Positions 35,061 through 44,140 of a stretch of 64,000 nucleotides of DNA are shown piece after piece. A program made the position numbers and the translations under genes. The DNA is from Klebsiella aerogenes KCTC 2190 (GTDB taxonomy: Bacteria > Pseudomonadota > Gammaproteobacteria > Enterobacterales > Enterobacteriaceae): positions 1 to 64,000 of the forward strand of contig NC_015663.1 in NCBI RefSeq assembly GCF_000215745.1. The letters are read 5' to 3'. The notes below the pieces were generated by a model. That model made no database searches. It was given only the letters and a program-made list of their open reading frames with translations, and was not told where the DNA came from. The first letter of the stretch is position 1. Each line of letters opens with the position of its first letter.

Positions 35061-37474
35061 CGCTTTTCTATTTGTGATTTCTTCAGCGCCTGCCGCTGCT
35101 CACTAATCATCTGGGTTTGACCGGCAACGACCACGCCAGGCTCCATGGTGGGCAACTGTAACTGCGCAGCGTTTTCCAGCATCGATAACGGCTTACCAGA
35201 AAGCAGATCGATTGCCTGAGTTTCCAGATAAATAGCCCCCGCAGCGCCAATCACCCCAATGAGCTCACCCATTACCCGCTTTTGTTTAATGATAACGGCG
35301 ACACCGCCTGCGACCGTCGCTGCCCCAACTACCGCACCAGCAATCATCAGTGGAGTTAGCGGTTTACTGCTTCGGCTGCCGAAGTAGATCATCCGCTGCA
35401 GAAAATAACTCCCCCACGGCTCGCGGGCTCCTAGAGCGCTGTGCATAAACCATGCGCGGGAATCATGTATTTGCTCGTCGAACAACGCTCGTACCAGTCC
35501 TGCTGGCAGATGGGCATTACTGCTCTCACCCTGCGGCGGAAAAAGTATTTTTTCTCGCTCGGCGCCTGTGGTTTTTATTTTTAGCCACTCACCGTATTCA
35601 TCATCACCATTTAGCAGGAAAATCGCATTACTCATTGCGTCGACGGCCTTAAACAACCAATTGCCGTTATCCGTACGCGATAGTCGATGATAATCCTCCC
35701 GAAACTCATCTGCCGCCTGACGCAATTGCGTCTGCCCAAGGGCAGCATCAAAATCTTTTGGCCCTTGCGGCAGCATCAGAAACGCGGACTCCTGATCTTG
35801 CTCAACAATACGTTTACGCCGTGCTTTTTCTACCGCCTGTTGGGCCTCCTCTCTCTCAACTTCAGATTTTTTTCTGACCTGCGGATCGCTATCTTTATCC
35901 AGTCCATTTGCCGCAGAATCGATGTAAAAGCGCTGGGTCTTGTAGCTACCGCCGGCATAGCGATTAATGCGCCATGCGGTGATCCAAGCGATCTGTTCTT
36001 CCAGGGCTCGTTCCAGGCAGAGGGGAGCACGTTGGGGGTCATATTTGGCGGCCAGTTCGGCCGAGCCTGGGTCCTGAGGCGTCGGAAGCCCTAAAGTTAG
36101 CTCACGCCAAGCATTGAAGCGATTGATCAATATTCGAGAAAGATAGAATTCGCGACCCAAATCAAAAGACATCGTTCTCCACGCATCTCTTGCCAAATCC
36201 TGAGGTAATATTTCCATAGGTAATTTCAAAGGGGCCCCATATTCGAAAGCTGAGGCAAACATTTCGTGTAAAGCAATTTGTGAAAGTAAATAACCATCGT
36301 TTACTGCATTGGCTTTTCCCTGATCCCCCGGCGGATAGCCTCCCCCTATATCCGAGTGCACCCCCGGATAAATAACCTCCACGCTATTCGCCGGGTATTT
36401 GCCGTCCGGGCGGCGAATGGAATCCAGCGGGAAACACAGCCGCTGTTCATGTGCCGAAACCAGATGTACACAGCGTTTGATAAATCCGCCGTAGAACTCT
36501 TCATCCGGCAGCTCCTGGCTTCCGTCCGCCCACCCCATATGTCCTTCCGCTACGGGGGCAATATGCGCGACCCCCACTGAAGCAACGGTATCTAACAGGC
36601 CCAAAAACTCCACGCTTAATGGGATCTTCAGCTCTCCCACCGCCAGACACTGTTCGGGCTTTGTTTCTCCCTCCCCTGGCTTTGGCAGCAGTTCGCTCAG
36701 CCAGTTAACAAAGGTCCTGGCCGCTGCCGCTCCACGAGAAAAACCATACACATACAGCTTAATGCCTAATAGCTTCTGTTTGCCGGGCGTAGCGGGCAGC
36801 AGCGCTTTGTGCAGATCTGCGGACATTGCATTCAACAGATTATGGATGGTTTCATAGCGGTTAGCACCGCCGGTCAGGCCAAAGGAAACCATCGATGTTG
36901 CCATCTTTTTGACCGCCTTCCAGCTGTCGCCATCCGAGAGCGCATCCTTATCCATGGTCCGTTTGAGAGCATCGACCAGCCGTAGCAGCCCCCAGTTTAT
37001 CCGGTCTTCGCCGTGTGTTGCCGCGGCGAGCCCCATTGTACTGAAATCCAGATCCATCACCTCCGGGAAAGGAGTACCGACGCCGGGAATATAATATTTG
37101 TAGTATTTATTGCCGCCACTGTTGCTGGCATCCAGCAGCTCAGGCCCTTTATCCGCCAACCCACCAGCATAACCCTGGCCAATAGTGGCGCGGAACAGGC
37201 GGGCAATATTAGTTGGATGCTTCGGATTGGCGACAAAAAGATCGTGATTAAGGTTATTACCGGTGCCATCAAAAAACAGGCTGATATGCAGTGTCTTGCA
37301 ACAGGGGGGGTCCACGCGCCGCCCGACGGCCAGCGATAATTGCTGTCGGTAGGCCGTTTCAAGGCTCTCCTGGCGGAGGCTATTCTGCCCTACCAGCGCG
37401 GCTTGCGTCGGTAAACGTCCTTGCGCCGGAAACGCAGGCGGGTACCATGCCCGCTCGCTAATTATCGCGGACAT
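35024..37474 (-). CDS. Type VI secretion phospholipase effector, DUF2235/Tle1 type
   Basis: The 816-residue protein has the DUF2235 alpha/beta-hydrolase pattern: FFDGTGNN (67-74), nucleophile S246 in YGFSRGAAAA, and H373/D375 in GVHSDIGGGY. The long C-terminal half contains a helical charged region and a hydrophobic stretch near 705-755. Tle1-type lipases hydrolyse membrane phospholipids of target bacteria after delivery by a type VI spike. Here it sits between a DUF3304 protein and a membrane protein, with a DUF4123 adaptor first, but without vgrG or hcp. Confidence 0.88.
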   Translation of the reverse strand: MSAIISERAWYPPAFPAQGRLPTQAALVGQNSLRQESLETAYRQQLSLAVGRRVDPPCCKTLHISLFFDGTGNNLNHDLFVANPKHPTNIARLFRATIGQGYAGGLADKGPELLDASNSGGNKYYKYYIPGVGTPFPEVMDLDFSTMGLAAATHGEDRINWGLLRLVDALKRTMDKDALSDGDSWKAVKKMATSMVSFGLTGGANRYETIHNLLNAMSADLHKALLPATPGKQKLLGIKLYVYGFSRGAAAARTFVNWLSELLPKPGEGETKPEQCLAVGELKIPLSVEFLGLLDTVASVGVAHIAPVAEGHMGWADGSQELPDEEFYGGFIKRCVHLVSAHEQRLCFPLDSIRRPDGKYPANSVEVIYPGVHSDIGGGYPPGDQGKANAVNDGYLLSQIALHEMFASAFEYGAPLKLPMEILPQDLARDAWRTMSFDLGREFYLSRILINRFNAWRELTLGLPTPQDPGSAELAAKYDPQRAPLCLERALEEQIAWITAWRINRYAGGSYKTQRFYIDSAANGLDKDSDPQVRKKSEVEREEAQQAVEKARRKRIVEQDQESAFLMLPQGPKDFDAALGQTQLRQAADEFREDYHRLSRTDNGNWLFKAVDAMSNAIFLLNGDDEYGEWLKIKTTGAEREKILFPPQGESSNAHLPAGLVRALFDEQIHDSRAWFMHSALGAREPWGSYFLQRMIYFGSRSSKPLTPLMIAGAVVGAATVAGGVAVIIKQKRVMGELIGVIGAAGAIYLETQAIDLLSGKPLSMLENAAQLQLPTMEPGVVVAGQTQMISEQRQALKKSQIEKRWTESIASTLLV

Positions 37475-37971
37475 AATTTCGGCTCCATCATCTTTATAGG
37501 TTCCTTAATGGGGTATCCCGGACTGCCGTAGTTGGCACAACTGGTGGTCACTTTGGCCCGATCGCAGGGCAAAAAATGCACGGTGATCCCGCAGGTTTCC
37601 TGTCCCGTATAGTCCGGTACCGAAACAACTTTGCTGTGTCTTTTATTCAGCTTTATCATCTTTTTTTCCCAAGCAAGATATTTAGCATCATCACCAAAGC
37701 CAGGAAATCCATTCATATCTCCCACCCCCGTTTCCCAGTTCACCTTTACCGTCATCCCTGGTCTCCATTTCGCAGGTACCTGGTAACAGCATCCACCGCC
37801 GCCCCCCTGATACGGCCCGATAATGTCAATTCCCGACTGGCCATCGACGCTGAAAGCGTTAATCGCCCAACGGGTATGATTGATGGCTTTAATGGTTCCC
37901 GCCAGCGTCCCCTGGCTGGTGACAGTCAGCAGCAATGCCACCTGTATCACGCGCGGAAATGTCAGGTTCAT
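37462..37971 (-). CDS. DUF3304 protein, probable immunity to the lipase
   Basis: From 37971 (AAGGA seven bases upstream) the protein has 169 residues with a signal peptide (IQVALLLTVTSQGTLAG). The DUF3304 patterns GIDIIGPYQGGGGGCCYQVP, WRPGMTVKVNWE and TCGITVHFLPCD are clear. Such proteins sit next to Tle lipases and are exported to the periplasm, fitting immunity. Its end overlaps the lipase start by 13 bases. Confidence 0.8.
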   Translation of the reverse strand: MNLTFPRVIQVALLLTVTSQGTLAGTIKAINHTRWAINAFSVDGQSGIDIIGPYQGGGGGCCYQVPAKWRPGMTVKVNWETGVGDMNGFPGFGDDAKYLAWEKKMIKLNKRHSKVVSVPDYTGQETCGITVHFLPCDRAKVTTSCANYGSPGYPIKEPIKMMEPKLCPR

Positions 37972-38019
37972 GGGATATTCCTTTATCAATAACGAGGCAT
38001 GTGAGTCATGATCTGGTTT

Positions 38020-38805
38020 TCATTCTGCAGGGGAGTGCCGCTCCACCAGGGTATTCATCACCCATTCCTCGCGATCGTTGTCCAGCAAAATTCCATTTTT
38101 TGTCGCATCCAACATCGCCCGAAAGCAGGCTGAAAAGCGTTCCTCTTGGGAGTTGAACCAGCTGTTCGGCAGACTTCGATGGCGAAGAAATAGCCTAACG
38201 TCGCAAAGGCACATCATCACTTCGAATTGCTCATCACTGAAGGCGATTTTCTGGCATTTTTCACCACGCCCAAGCGGAGCGCCGTGACCGATCAATAGTG
38301 CCGGCCTGGCATCAAGATCCAGCCAGCTCCAGAAGAGTGCGGGACGTCGCAGCTGCACTTGCTGCTCAGGTTGCAGAATATCGGAAAATAGCCAGGGAAA
38401 TAGACGAGCGTCAAAGTAGCGAAAAAGGCCTGATCGCCCCTCATGCGTTGCATCAACGCAGTCAGTTAGCCATTCGGCTAGCGTGGAGAAAGTCCACTGC
38501 GACCCTATTGCCAGTAATGGCGTTCTGGTTTGCGTTTTATACGCCAGTTCGATAAACCACTGCCGCTGTAGCGGGGCATTGAGTACGATACGAATCAGGA
38601 GCGGCGCTATTTTGGGCAGGGATTCCTCCGGCAGACCAAGGTAAAGGGACTGCCATTGCAGAGGGGGAGAAAACTCCTCAAGTGCCGGGATAATGGAATA
38701 ATCGAGACCGCTCTGGTCAATAATAAAATCAAGATACTCCGTTTCTATTTCGGCACAAAGCGGCTCAAGCTTGCTTACCCAGTAGCTTATACATTGCATA
38801 CTCAA
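38020..38805 (-). CDS. DUF4123 adaptor/chaperone for a type VI effector
   Basis: The protein (261 residues from TTG 38805; ATG at 38799 gives two fewer) has the DUF4123 pattern: a hydrophobic N-terminal part about the length of the family, GLFRYFDARLFPWLFSDIL and FWSWLDLDARPAL. DUF4123 (Tap/TEC) proteins load lipase or nuclease effectors onto VgrG. It is the first gene of the module. GAGG lies about 9 bases before the TTG. Confidence 0.82.
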   Translation of the reverse strand: MSMQCISYWVSKLEPLCAEIETEYLDFIIDQSGLDYSIIPALEEFSPPLQWQSLYLGLPEESLPKIAPLLIRIVLNAPLQRQWFIELAYKTQTRTPLLAIGSQWTFSTLAEWLTDCVDATHEGRSGLFRYFDARLFPWLFSDILQPEQQVQLRRPALFWSWLDLDARPALLIGHGAPLGRGEKCQKIAFSDEQFEVMMCLCDVRLFLRHRSLPNSWFNSQEERFSACFRAMLDATKNGILLDNDREEWVMNTLVERHSPAE

Positions 38806-39111
38806 TTATGTTTCCCTCTGTAAGAAACGCTCAGGTATGTTGCTATTTTTTTATGCTACACACCTTCGCTAACAATAAAAGAATAATGATTGAGATGAGA
38901 TAAAATTAAGCAACGCCACTAAAAAAATAAAAAATCACTTCAATATATTCATCAATATGAAATTGATGAATCACCCCAGGCTAATGGCGCTGAATGTGCA
39001 TAATCAGGCAACCGGGAAAGCAATCTGCGCAGCTTCGCGCAAAACGCCCGATACCTGAGTCATGCCAACCAGGCGTCAGCCTTTGTTATCAGTTTTTAGC
39101 AGGCGGTATAC
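38806..39111. other. Intergenic gap before wbuC-like gene
   Basis: 306 bases, A/T-rich on the left. It must hold divergent promoters for the type VI module and the cupin gene. Nothing definite is visible. Confidence 0.4.
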
Positions 39112-39603
39112 ATGAAACAAATCACCATCAGTGATATGCAGCAGCAAAGCGCTGCCGCGGCGGCCGCTCCCCGTCTACGGGCGCATCGGAATTTTCATCC
39201 GGAATTAAGCGATCCGGTACAGCGTCTGGCCATTGCCATGGAGCCGGGAACCTACATTCGCCCTCACCGTCATCCTCATACTTTTGAGCTGCTGCTGCCG
39301 CTAAGCGGCCGTTTTGTGGTGCTGAACTTCGATGAGCAAGGGACCGTAACCCAGCGTGTAGTATTAGGCGAAGAGTGCACGGCGCTGGAAATGTCAGCCG
39401 GCACCAGGCATGCGGTACTGTCGCTGGATCGCGGCGGGATCATCTTTGAAGTCAAGCACGGAGGCTATCAGCCGGTAGCCGAACAGGATTCCGCGCCATG
39501 GGCGCCAGCCGAAGGTGCGCCAGGCACCGAGGAATTAATGGCGTGGTATGCCACGGCGCAGGTGGGGGATGGTGGTTTTACTCTCCAGGATAATGCGCAT
39601 TAA
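39112..39603 (+). CDS. WbuC-type cupin metalloprotein
   Basis: The 163-residue protein is a single cupin: RPHRHPHTFELLLPLSGRFVVLNFDEQG (first motif, with two His and Glu) and a second motif around AGTRHAVLSLDRGGIIFEVKHG. WbuC-type cupins occur by O-antigen and stray loci; their reaction is not established. AGGCGG precedes the start. It stands alone, with its own terminator. Confidence 0.8.
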   Translation: MKQITISDMQQQSAAAAAAPRLRAHRNFHPELSDPVQRLAIAMEPGTYIRPHRHPHTFELLLPLSGRFVVLNFDEQGTVTQRVVLGEECTALEMSAGTRHAVLSLDRGGIIFEVKHGGYQPVAEQDSAPWAPAEGAPGTEELMAWYATAQVGDGGFTLQDNAH

Positions 39604-39627
39604 TTCGTAATATTGATAATAGCCACC

Positions 39628-39655
39628 AAAAAAGACGCTACGGCGTCTTTTTTTA
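39628..39655 (+). terminator. Terminator after the cupin gene
   Basis: Stem AAAAAAGACGC (39628-39638) and GCGTCTTTTTT (39643-39653), loop TACG, ending in a T-run. The A/T ends make it usable in both directions. Confidence 0.85.
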
Positions 39656-39951
39656 TTTATAGATACTATATTTAGCACATTTAATATTCACTTAAAATTG
39701 ACATTATCGTAATGGAATTCATCTCTTCTTCATCATTAATTAAGCAACGCCCTATATCTTATTAGAGAAAATTGATTATAATCACTTGTCTTGTAGAGGT
39801 CATCCCTTGCCTCTGCCCTATAAAATTATGAATTTATATTCCACCGATGAATACATCTTTTATGGAAAGAATGGTGTAATCGAATAACAACGCTGGCGCT
39901 CTGTTTGCCAGGCACTCAGATTATTAAAAACATTTATATTAAATTAACGCC

Positions 39952-40815
39952 ATGAATAAGATAGAAAGAAACATTTGGAAGTTGAACAATCTCCCACCAC
40001 TGGAGTATTGCTCTATCGCTCGTGCGCAAAAACTCCTGCAGTGCGAACTGGAAGATTTACTTCACTGGCACGATATCGGCGCTATCAGCCTGTGCCTGAA
40101 ACTGAAAAAGAATCGCGGCACGCTCAATAGCGCCCTGACCCGGAATCAGGGGGTTGGCGACTCATCATACGGCTACGGCGGTTTTGATGATATTACCAAA
40201 GCCAACAAGCCCTGGTCTCAGCACTCTAAAATAAACAATATCATCACCCTGAATGAAAATGTGTCGGTCATTGATGCCGATCACGACAGCGCCATCGCTA
40301 AAATTAAACTCAACGTTTCTGTTTCTGGTTTATGGCACACTCATTCAAGAAATTTAATGGATGTGCTGGAGAATCCGGATAACATTCAGCAAGAAGATAC
40401 ACTGAGCATTATCTCCCCGGCTAAAAACGTCATCTACTGCAATTTCATTCCTGATAATGATGATAAGCCGACAATTGAGCTGAGCAAGCTGTATATTACC
40501 AGCAAAGAAATTGAGAAAATTTACGAACACACCATCAGCAGTCGTCCGCTAGAGTATTCTGAAGCCGCGATGAATTCATATAATGAAAAAACCATTAATG
40601 AGCCGTCTACACCGCCACAGAATAAGCTGCTGCTCGAGTTCATCAACTATATCATTCAATCCAACCCCGCCTTTAACCGCGACCTACTGAATGCGACAGA
40701 AAGCAGTAAACAGCTCGCCTTTAAATCCATTATGGAAAAGTTAAAAAAAGAAGGCATCGTCACCAACGAAAATCATTCGATGGCTTCACTCTCTGAACTG
40801 ATTCTCAATTCATAA
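39952..40815 (+). CDS. Unknown 287-aa protein
   Basis: I do not recognise the function. The N-terminal part (YCSIARAQKLLQCELEDLLHWHDIGAISLCLKL, key residues S-I-A-R-A, E-D-L-L-H-W) resembles an opening found in several enterobacterial phage-related or regulatory proteins. The last 80 residues are helical and end LSELILNS. No signal peptide or membrane segment. A region of 296 bases before it, largely A/T, holds no gene. It is followed by a perfect hairpin at 40829. Confidence 0.65.
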   Translation: MNKIERNIWKLNNLPPLEYCSIARAQKLLQCELEDLLHWHDIGAISLCLKLKKNRGTLNSALTRNQGVGDSSYGYGGFDDITKANKPWSQHSKINNIITLNENVSVIDADHDSAIAKIKLNVSVSGLWHTHSRNLMDVLENPDNIQQEDTLSIISPAKNVIYCNFIPDNDDKPTIELSKLYITSKEIEKIYEHTISSRPLEYSEAAMNSYNEKTINEPSTPPQNKLLLEFINYIIQSNPAFNRDLLNATESSKQLAFKSIMEKLKKEGIVTNENHSMASLSELILNS

Positions 40816-40828
40816 TACTCATTTTTGT

Positions 40829-40854
40829 GCGGATTATTCACACGAATAATCCGC
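40829..40854 (+). terminator. Hairpin after the 287-aa gene
   Basis: GCGGATTATTC and GAATAATCCGC (40829-40839, 40844-40854) form a perfect 11-bp stem with loop ACAC. No T-run follows, so termination is possible but not certain. Confidence 0.5.
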
Positions 40855-41044
40855 CATTGTGATGATCATTTGATGATAGTGCCGATGCCGGCGCACTTTG
40901 CTTTCTCGGCCAAAAGCAAAGCAGAAAAAGTACGATAAAAAACAAAAAAAATTCCCCAACACGTGCTCTATCGTCTATATATCTTCTGGTGTTTATCACA
41001 GTCGATTCACATTCACTTCGTCATTTCACGCCAACTATGAGCTC

Positions 41045-41847
41045 ATGCTGAAACTATCCCGATGCCCTGTAGTCGTTTTCGGTACCCTTGCTTTGTATTG
41101 TGGTTCCACTCGCGCTGAGGTCGACCTCGGCTCGATCGACATTTTTCTACTGATAACCCGAATAGCCCGGTGCCGAAAGGTTGGGTTCTCGGCGGCGCCG
41201 CGATTAGCGGTACCGCGCGCTACCAAAAGCAGGACAACGAAACCCACTTTATTCCCGGCGGATTATATTTTGGCGACCAGTTAATGTATCTGGGGGATCG
41301 CGCCCGCTACTATTTTCATCTTGATGACAATATCGCGCTATACGGCTACGGACGCTGGCGTTTCGGTAATTTAGATCCCGACGACGATACGGCTTTTAGG
41401 GGGATGAACGAACGTAAAGGCGAACTGGAAGGCGGAATTGGCGCCACATGGATCACACCATACGCGCTGATAAGCGCGCGCATCAGTTCAGATATCAGCG
41501 GCCGCAGCAACGGCCAGGAGCTGCTGCTATGGGCTGATTTTCCAATCATCAAAGATAATCTGCTGGTGATGCCGGGGATGGGCCTGATGGTACGTAGTCA
41601 TAATATGGCGAACTACTATTTTGGCGGCATATCAGCAAGCGAGGCGACGCCCGAGCGTCCCCAATGGGATACCGGCACGACGGTATCACCAATGGTCGCC
41701 ATCATTACCAGCTACCGCTTCAGCCCCCACTGGGTCGGAATGATAGCGGCAAACTACGAACGCTATGATGATGATATTGCCAATAGTCCCATTGTCCAGC
41801 ACAGCGGCGAACTGTATGGCATCCTCGGCGTCGGATATACCTGGTAG
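41045..41847 (+). pseudogene. MipA/OmpV-family outer-membrane protein with a frameshift
   Basis: The mature part, in frame from 41142 to 41847, is a MipA/OmpV-type barrel protein: KGWVLGGAAISG, FIPGGLYFGDQLMYLGDRARYYFH, LEGGIGATWITPYA, and the end GELYGILGVGYTW. The start and signal peptide (MLKLSRCPVVVFGTLALYCGSTRAE, first residues from 41045) are in another frame. Adding one T to the T5 run at 41142-41146 would join them as ...DIFSTDNPNSPVPKG. So one base is missing: a real null mutation, a slippage-prone switch or a sequencing error. A shorter product from 41170 would lack a signal peptide. Confidence 0.8.
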
Positions 41848-42005
41848 AACATCAGGGCATTTCCTCAATCCATAAGTTAATCTGATTAACTCAATTATAA
41901 ATAAGTCTTTTAGCTTATGGCGTAAGCTCGCTACCCTGTTGCAGGATTCAATCTCCAGCCTGCCGCCGATTAAGTTCTTCTACCCGACTTTTACAGGAGC
42001 CGCTC

Positions 42006-42461
42006 ATGCCTACTCATGATAACCATCTTCAGCGCGCCATTACGCTTGCCGCCGCTAATGTTGAAAACGGCGGCCGCCCGTTCGGCGCCGTCATCGTACG
42101 CCACGGCGAAGTCATTGCCGAAGCGGTGAATACCTTGCACCAGAGCGGCGATCCTACCGCGCACGCTGAACTCAACGCCATCCGCGACGTTTCTCTACGT
42201 CTGGGCAATCAGGTATTGCGCGAATGCGTGGTTTACGCCAGCGGACAACCCTGCCCGATGTGTCTGAGCGCGATGTATTTAACCGGCGTGCGCGAAGTCT
42301 ATTTTGCCAACAGCAATCAGGATGGCGAGCGCTTCAATCTCTCAACCGCCGCTATCTACCAACAATTGCAGCAGCCGTTGGACAACCAATCACTCCCCAT
42401 TCACCACTGCCCACAACCCGAAGGGCTGGCCTTGTATCAGCGCTGGGCGGATAAAGCGTAA
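42006..42461 (+). CDS. Nucleoside/guanine deaminase-family protein
   Basis: The 151-residue zinc enzyme has the cytidine-deaminase-like motifs H53-A-E55 (DPTAHAELNAI) and P-C83-P-M-C86 (GQPCPMCLSAMY), as in guanine deaminases and tRNA adenosine deaminases. The chromosome's true TadA is elsewhere and has different flanks, so a free base or nucleoside substrate is likely. The stop overlaps the next gene's start (TAATG), so transporter and enzyme are probably co-translated. Confidence 0.82.
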   Translation: MPTHDNHLQRAITLAAANVENGGRPFGAVIVRHGEVIAEAVNTLHQSGDPTAHAELNAIRDVSLRLGNQVLRECVVYASGQPCPMCLSAMYLTGVREVYFANSNQDGERFNLSTAAIYQQLQQPLDNQSLPIHHCPQPEGLALYQRWADKA

Positions 42462-43657
42462 TGAGCCAGACACAACGCAAAACGCTGACGCTATTTGTGC
42501 TGGTACTGATCGGCATTAATATGCGCCCGCTACTGACCTCGATAGGTCCATTACTGCCGCAACTGCGGCACGCAACTGGCATGAGCTTTACCCTGGTTTC
42601 ACTACTGACCGCCCTTCCGGTCATCGCGATGGGGGTGCTGGCGCTTGCCGGAGGCTGGGTTAACCGCCACGTTAGTGAAAACCGCAGTATCGCGCTAAGT
42701 CTGCTGGCGATTAGCATTGGCGCGATGCTGCGTGAGCTGGCGCCGCAAAGCGGTCTGCTGCTTAGCAGCGCGCTGCTCGGCGGGATTGGCATCGGCGTGA
42801 TTCAAGCGATTATACCCAGCGTTATTAAACGTCTTTTTCATCGCCGTACGCCACAGGTGATGGGATTGTGGTCAGCGGCGCTGATGGGCGGAGGCGGCCT
42901 GGGCGCCGCAATCACCCCCTGGCTTGCGCAGCATAGCGCGCTCTGGCACCACGCGCTGGCGTGGTGGACGCTACCGGCTCTGGCTGCGATCATTGGCTGG
43001 TTGCCGCTCTGCAAAATGTTACCCGCCGCGCCGGTTGCCGCATCGGCGCAAGTCGCGCCGGCGGTCTTTCGCCACCACCGCGCCTGGACGCTTGGCCTTT
43101 ATTTCGGGCTGATCAATGGCGGCTACGCCAGCCTGATTGCCTGGTTACCGCCCTATTATATGCAGCTTGGCCACAGCGCCCAGTTTAGCGGCACGCTTCT
43201 GGCGTTGATGACCGTCGGCCAAACCGCCGGCGCGCTGGTGCTACCGATGCTCGCTCGCCACGAAGATCGTCGTAAGCTGCTGATGCTGGCATTGGCGCTG
43301 CAGTTGTTCGGGTTCTGCGGTTTCATCTGGTGGCCACAACAGTGGCCTCTGCTGTGGGCAGTGAGTTGCGGCGTAGGACTAGGCGGCGCATTTCCGCTTT
43401 GTCTGGTGCTGGCGCTGGACCATTCTCCGCAGCCAGCCGTCGCCGCTCGGCTGGTGGCGTTTATGCAGGGCATCGGTTTTATTATCGCCGGGTTATCGCC
43501 ATGGCTTTCGGGGCTGCTGCGCAGCCTGAGCGGAAACTACCAGCTGGACTGGGAATTCCACGCCATCTGCGTGTTCATCTTAATGGCGCTTACCTTACGC
43601 TTTGTGCCCGCACGTTATCCGCATCAGTGGCGCGCGCCGACGACAACCGCCCGCTAA
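42461..43657 (+). CDS. MFS transporter, CynX/NimT-type
   Basis: The 398-residue inner-membrane protein has twelve predicted segments. The pattern GINMRPLLTSIGPLLPQLR at the N-terminus and the LPPYYMQLGHSAQFSGTLLALM region are typical of the CynX/NimT group (cyanate, 2-nitroimidazole). Coupling to the deaminase suggests uptake or export of its substrate or product. Confidence 0.82.
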   Translation: MSQTQRKTLTLFVLVLIGINMRPLLTSIGPLLPQLRHATGMSFTLVSLLTALPVIAMGVLALAGGWVNRHVSENRSIALSLLAISIGAMLRELAPQSGLLLSSALLGGIGIGVIQAIIPSVIKRLFHRRTPQVMGLWSAALMGGGGLGAAITPWLAQHSALWHHALAWWTLPALAAIIGWLPLCKMLPAAPVAASAQVAPAVFRHHRAWTLGLYFGLINGGYASLIAWLPPYYMQLGHSAQFSGTLLALMTVGQTAGALVLPMLARHEDRRKLLMLALALQLFGFCGFIWWPQQWPLLWAVSCGVGLGGAFPLCLVLALDHSPQPAVAARLVAFMQGIGFIIAGLSPWLSGLLRSLSGNYQLDWEFHAICVFILMALTLRFVPARYPHQWRAPTTTAR

Positions 43658-44023
43658 CCTCATCGCTCCAGGGTGCAGAAGATGATTTCTGCACCTCCCC
43701 GCCAATAGAAAAAATCCCAAAATCAAATAACTACGAAATGTCAGGGTATTGCTTTAAATCACCGTCGCCGTAATTGAATTTATTACCGAATGAAATTAAT
43801 GTGTCGCCTATTCACGACAGTCGTAAGTAACTAAAAATTAATAAAAAAATGGATCTTGTTTCCACCATTTTTTAAGCGTACATTAGCGCCATCTGGAGCA
43901 AATAGCGCACAGAATTTCGGACTGCCGCAGCCGCCAGAATAGTCTGGTTTTATCTGCGACAGTCCCACAACGGTTAAAGTTAAATTCATTTAGGCGTTTC
44001 GCCGAAATGCGGAGTGACATGTC
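43658..44023. other. Gap before ypdK; expected lpxP absent
   Basis: 366 bases. A hairpin (GGTGCAGAA/TTCTGCACC, 43672-43695) follows the transporter stop. From 43844 there is a second terminator-like hairpin. In E. coli lpxP lies just here, on the same strand as ypdK; no trace of its coding sequence is visible. Confidence 0.5.
43844..43873 (+). terminator. Terminator-like hairpin upstream of ypdK
   Basis: AAAAAATGG (43844-43852) pairs with CCATTTTTT (43865-43873) across a 12-base loop. It is not near a gene end in this window and may be what is left of a lost gene's terminator. Confidence 0.55.
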
Positions 44024-44095
44024 GTGAAATACTTTTTGATGGGAATTTCTTTTATGGTCATCGTTTGGGCCGGTACTTTCGCCCTGATGATTTAA
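44024..44095 (+). CDS. ypdK: YpdK small inner-membrane protein (23 aa)
   Basis: GTG at 44024 with GGAG nine bases upstream opens a 23-codon frame to TAA 44095: MKYFLMGISF, then MVIVWAGTFALMI. It differs from my memory of E. coli YpdK at one residue. One hydrophobic helix spans nearly all of it; it is too short for ordinary gene tracks. Its role is unknown. It lies upstream of the convergent alaC, as in E. coli. Confidence 0.88.
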   Translation: MKYFLMGISFMVIVWAGTFALMI

Positions 44096-44113
44096 CCTGC
44101 TATGCAGCAAAGA

Positions 44114-44140
44114 AATGGGAGCCAGGCGGCTCCCATTTTT
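44114..44140. terminator. Bidirectional terminator between ypdK and alaC
   Basis: AATGGGAGCC (44114-44123) pairs with GGCTCCCATT (44128-44137), loop AGGC, followed by T's on the plus strand and preceded by A's. It serves ypdK and probably alaC, whose stop codon abuts it. Confidence 0.85.
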
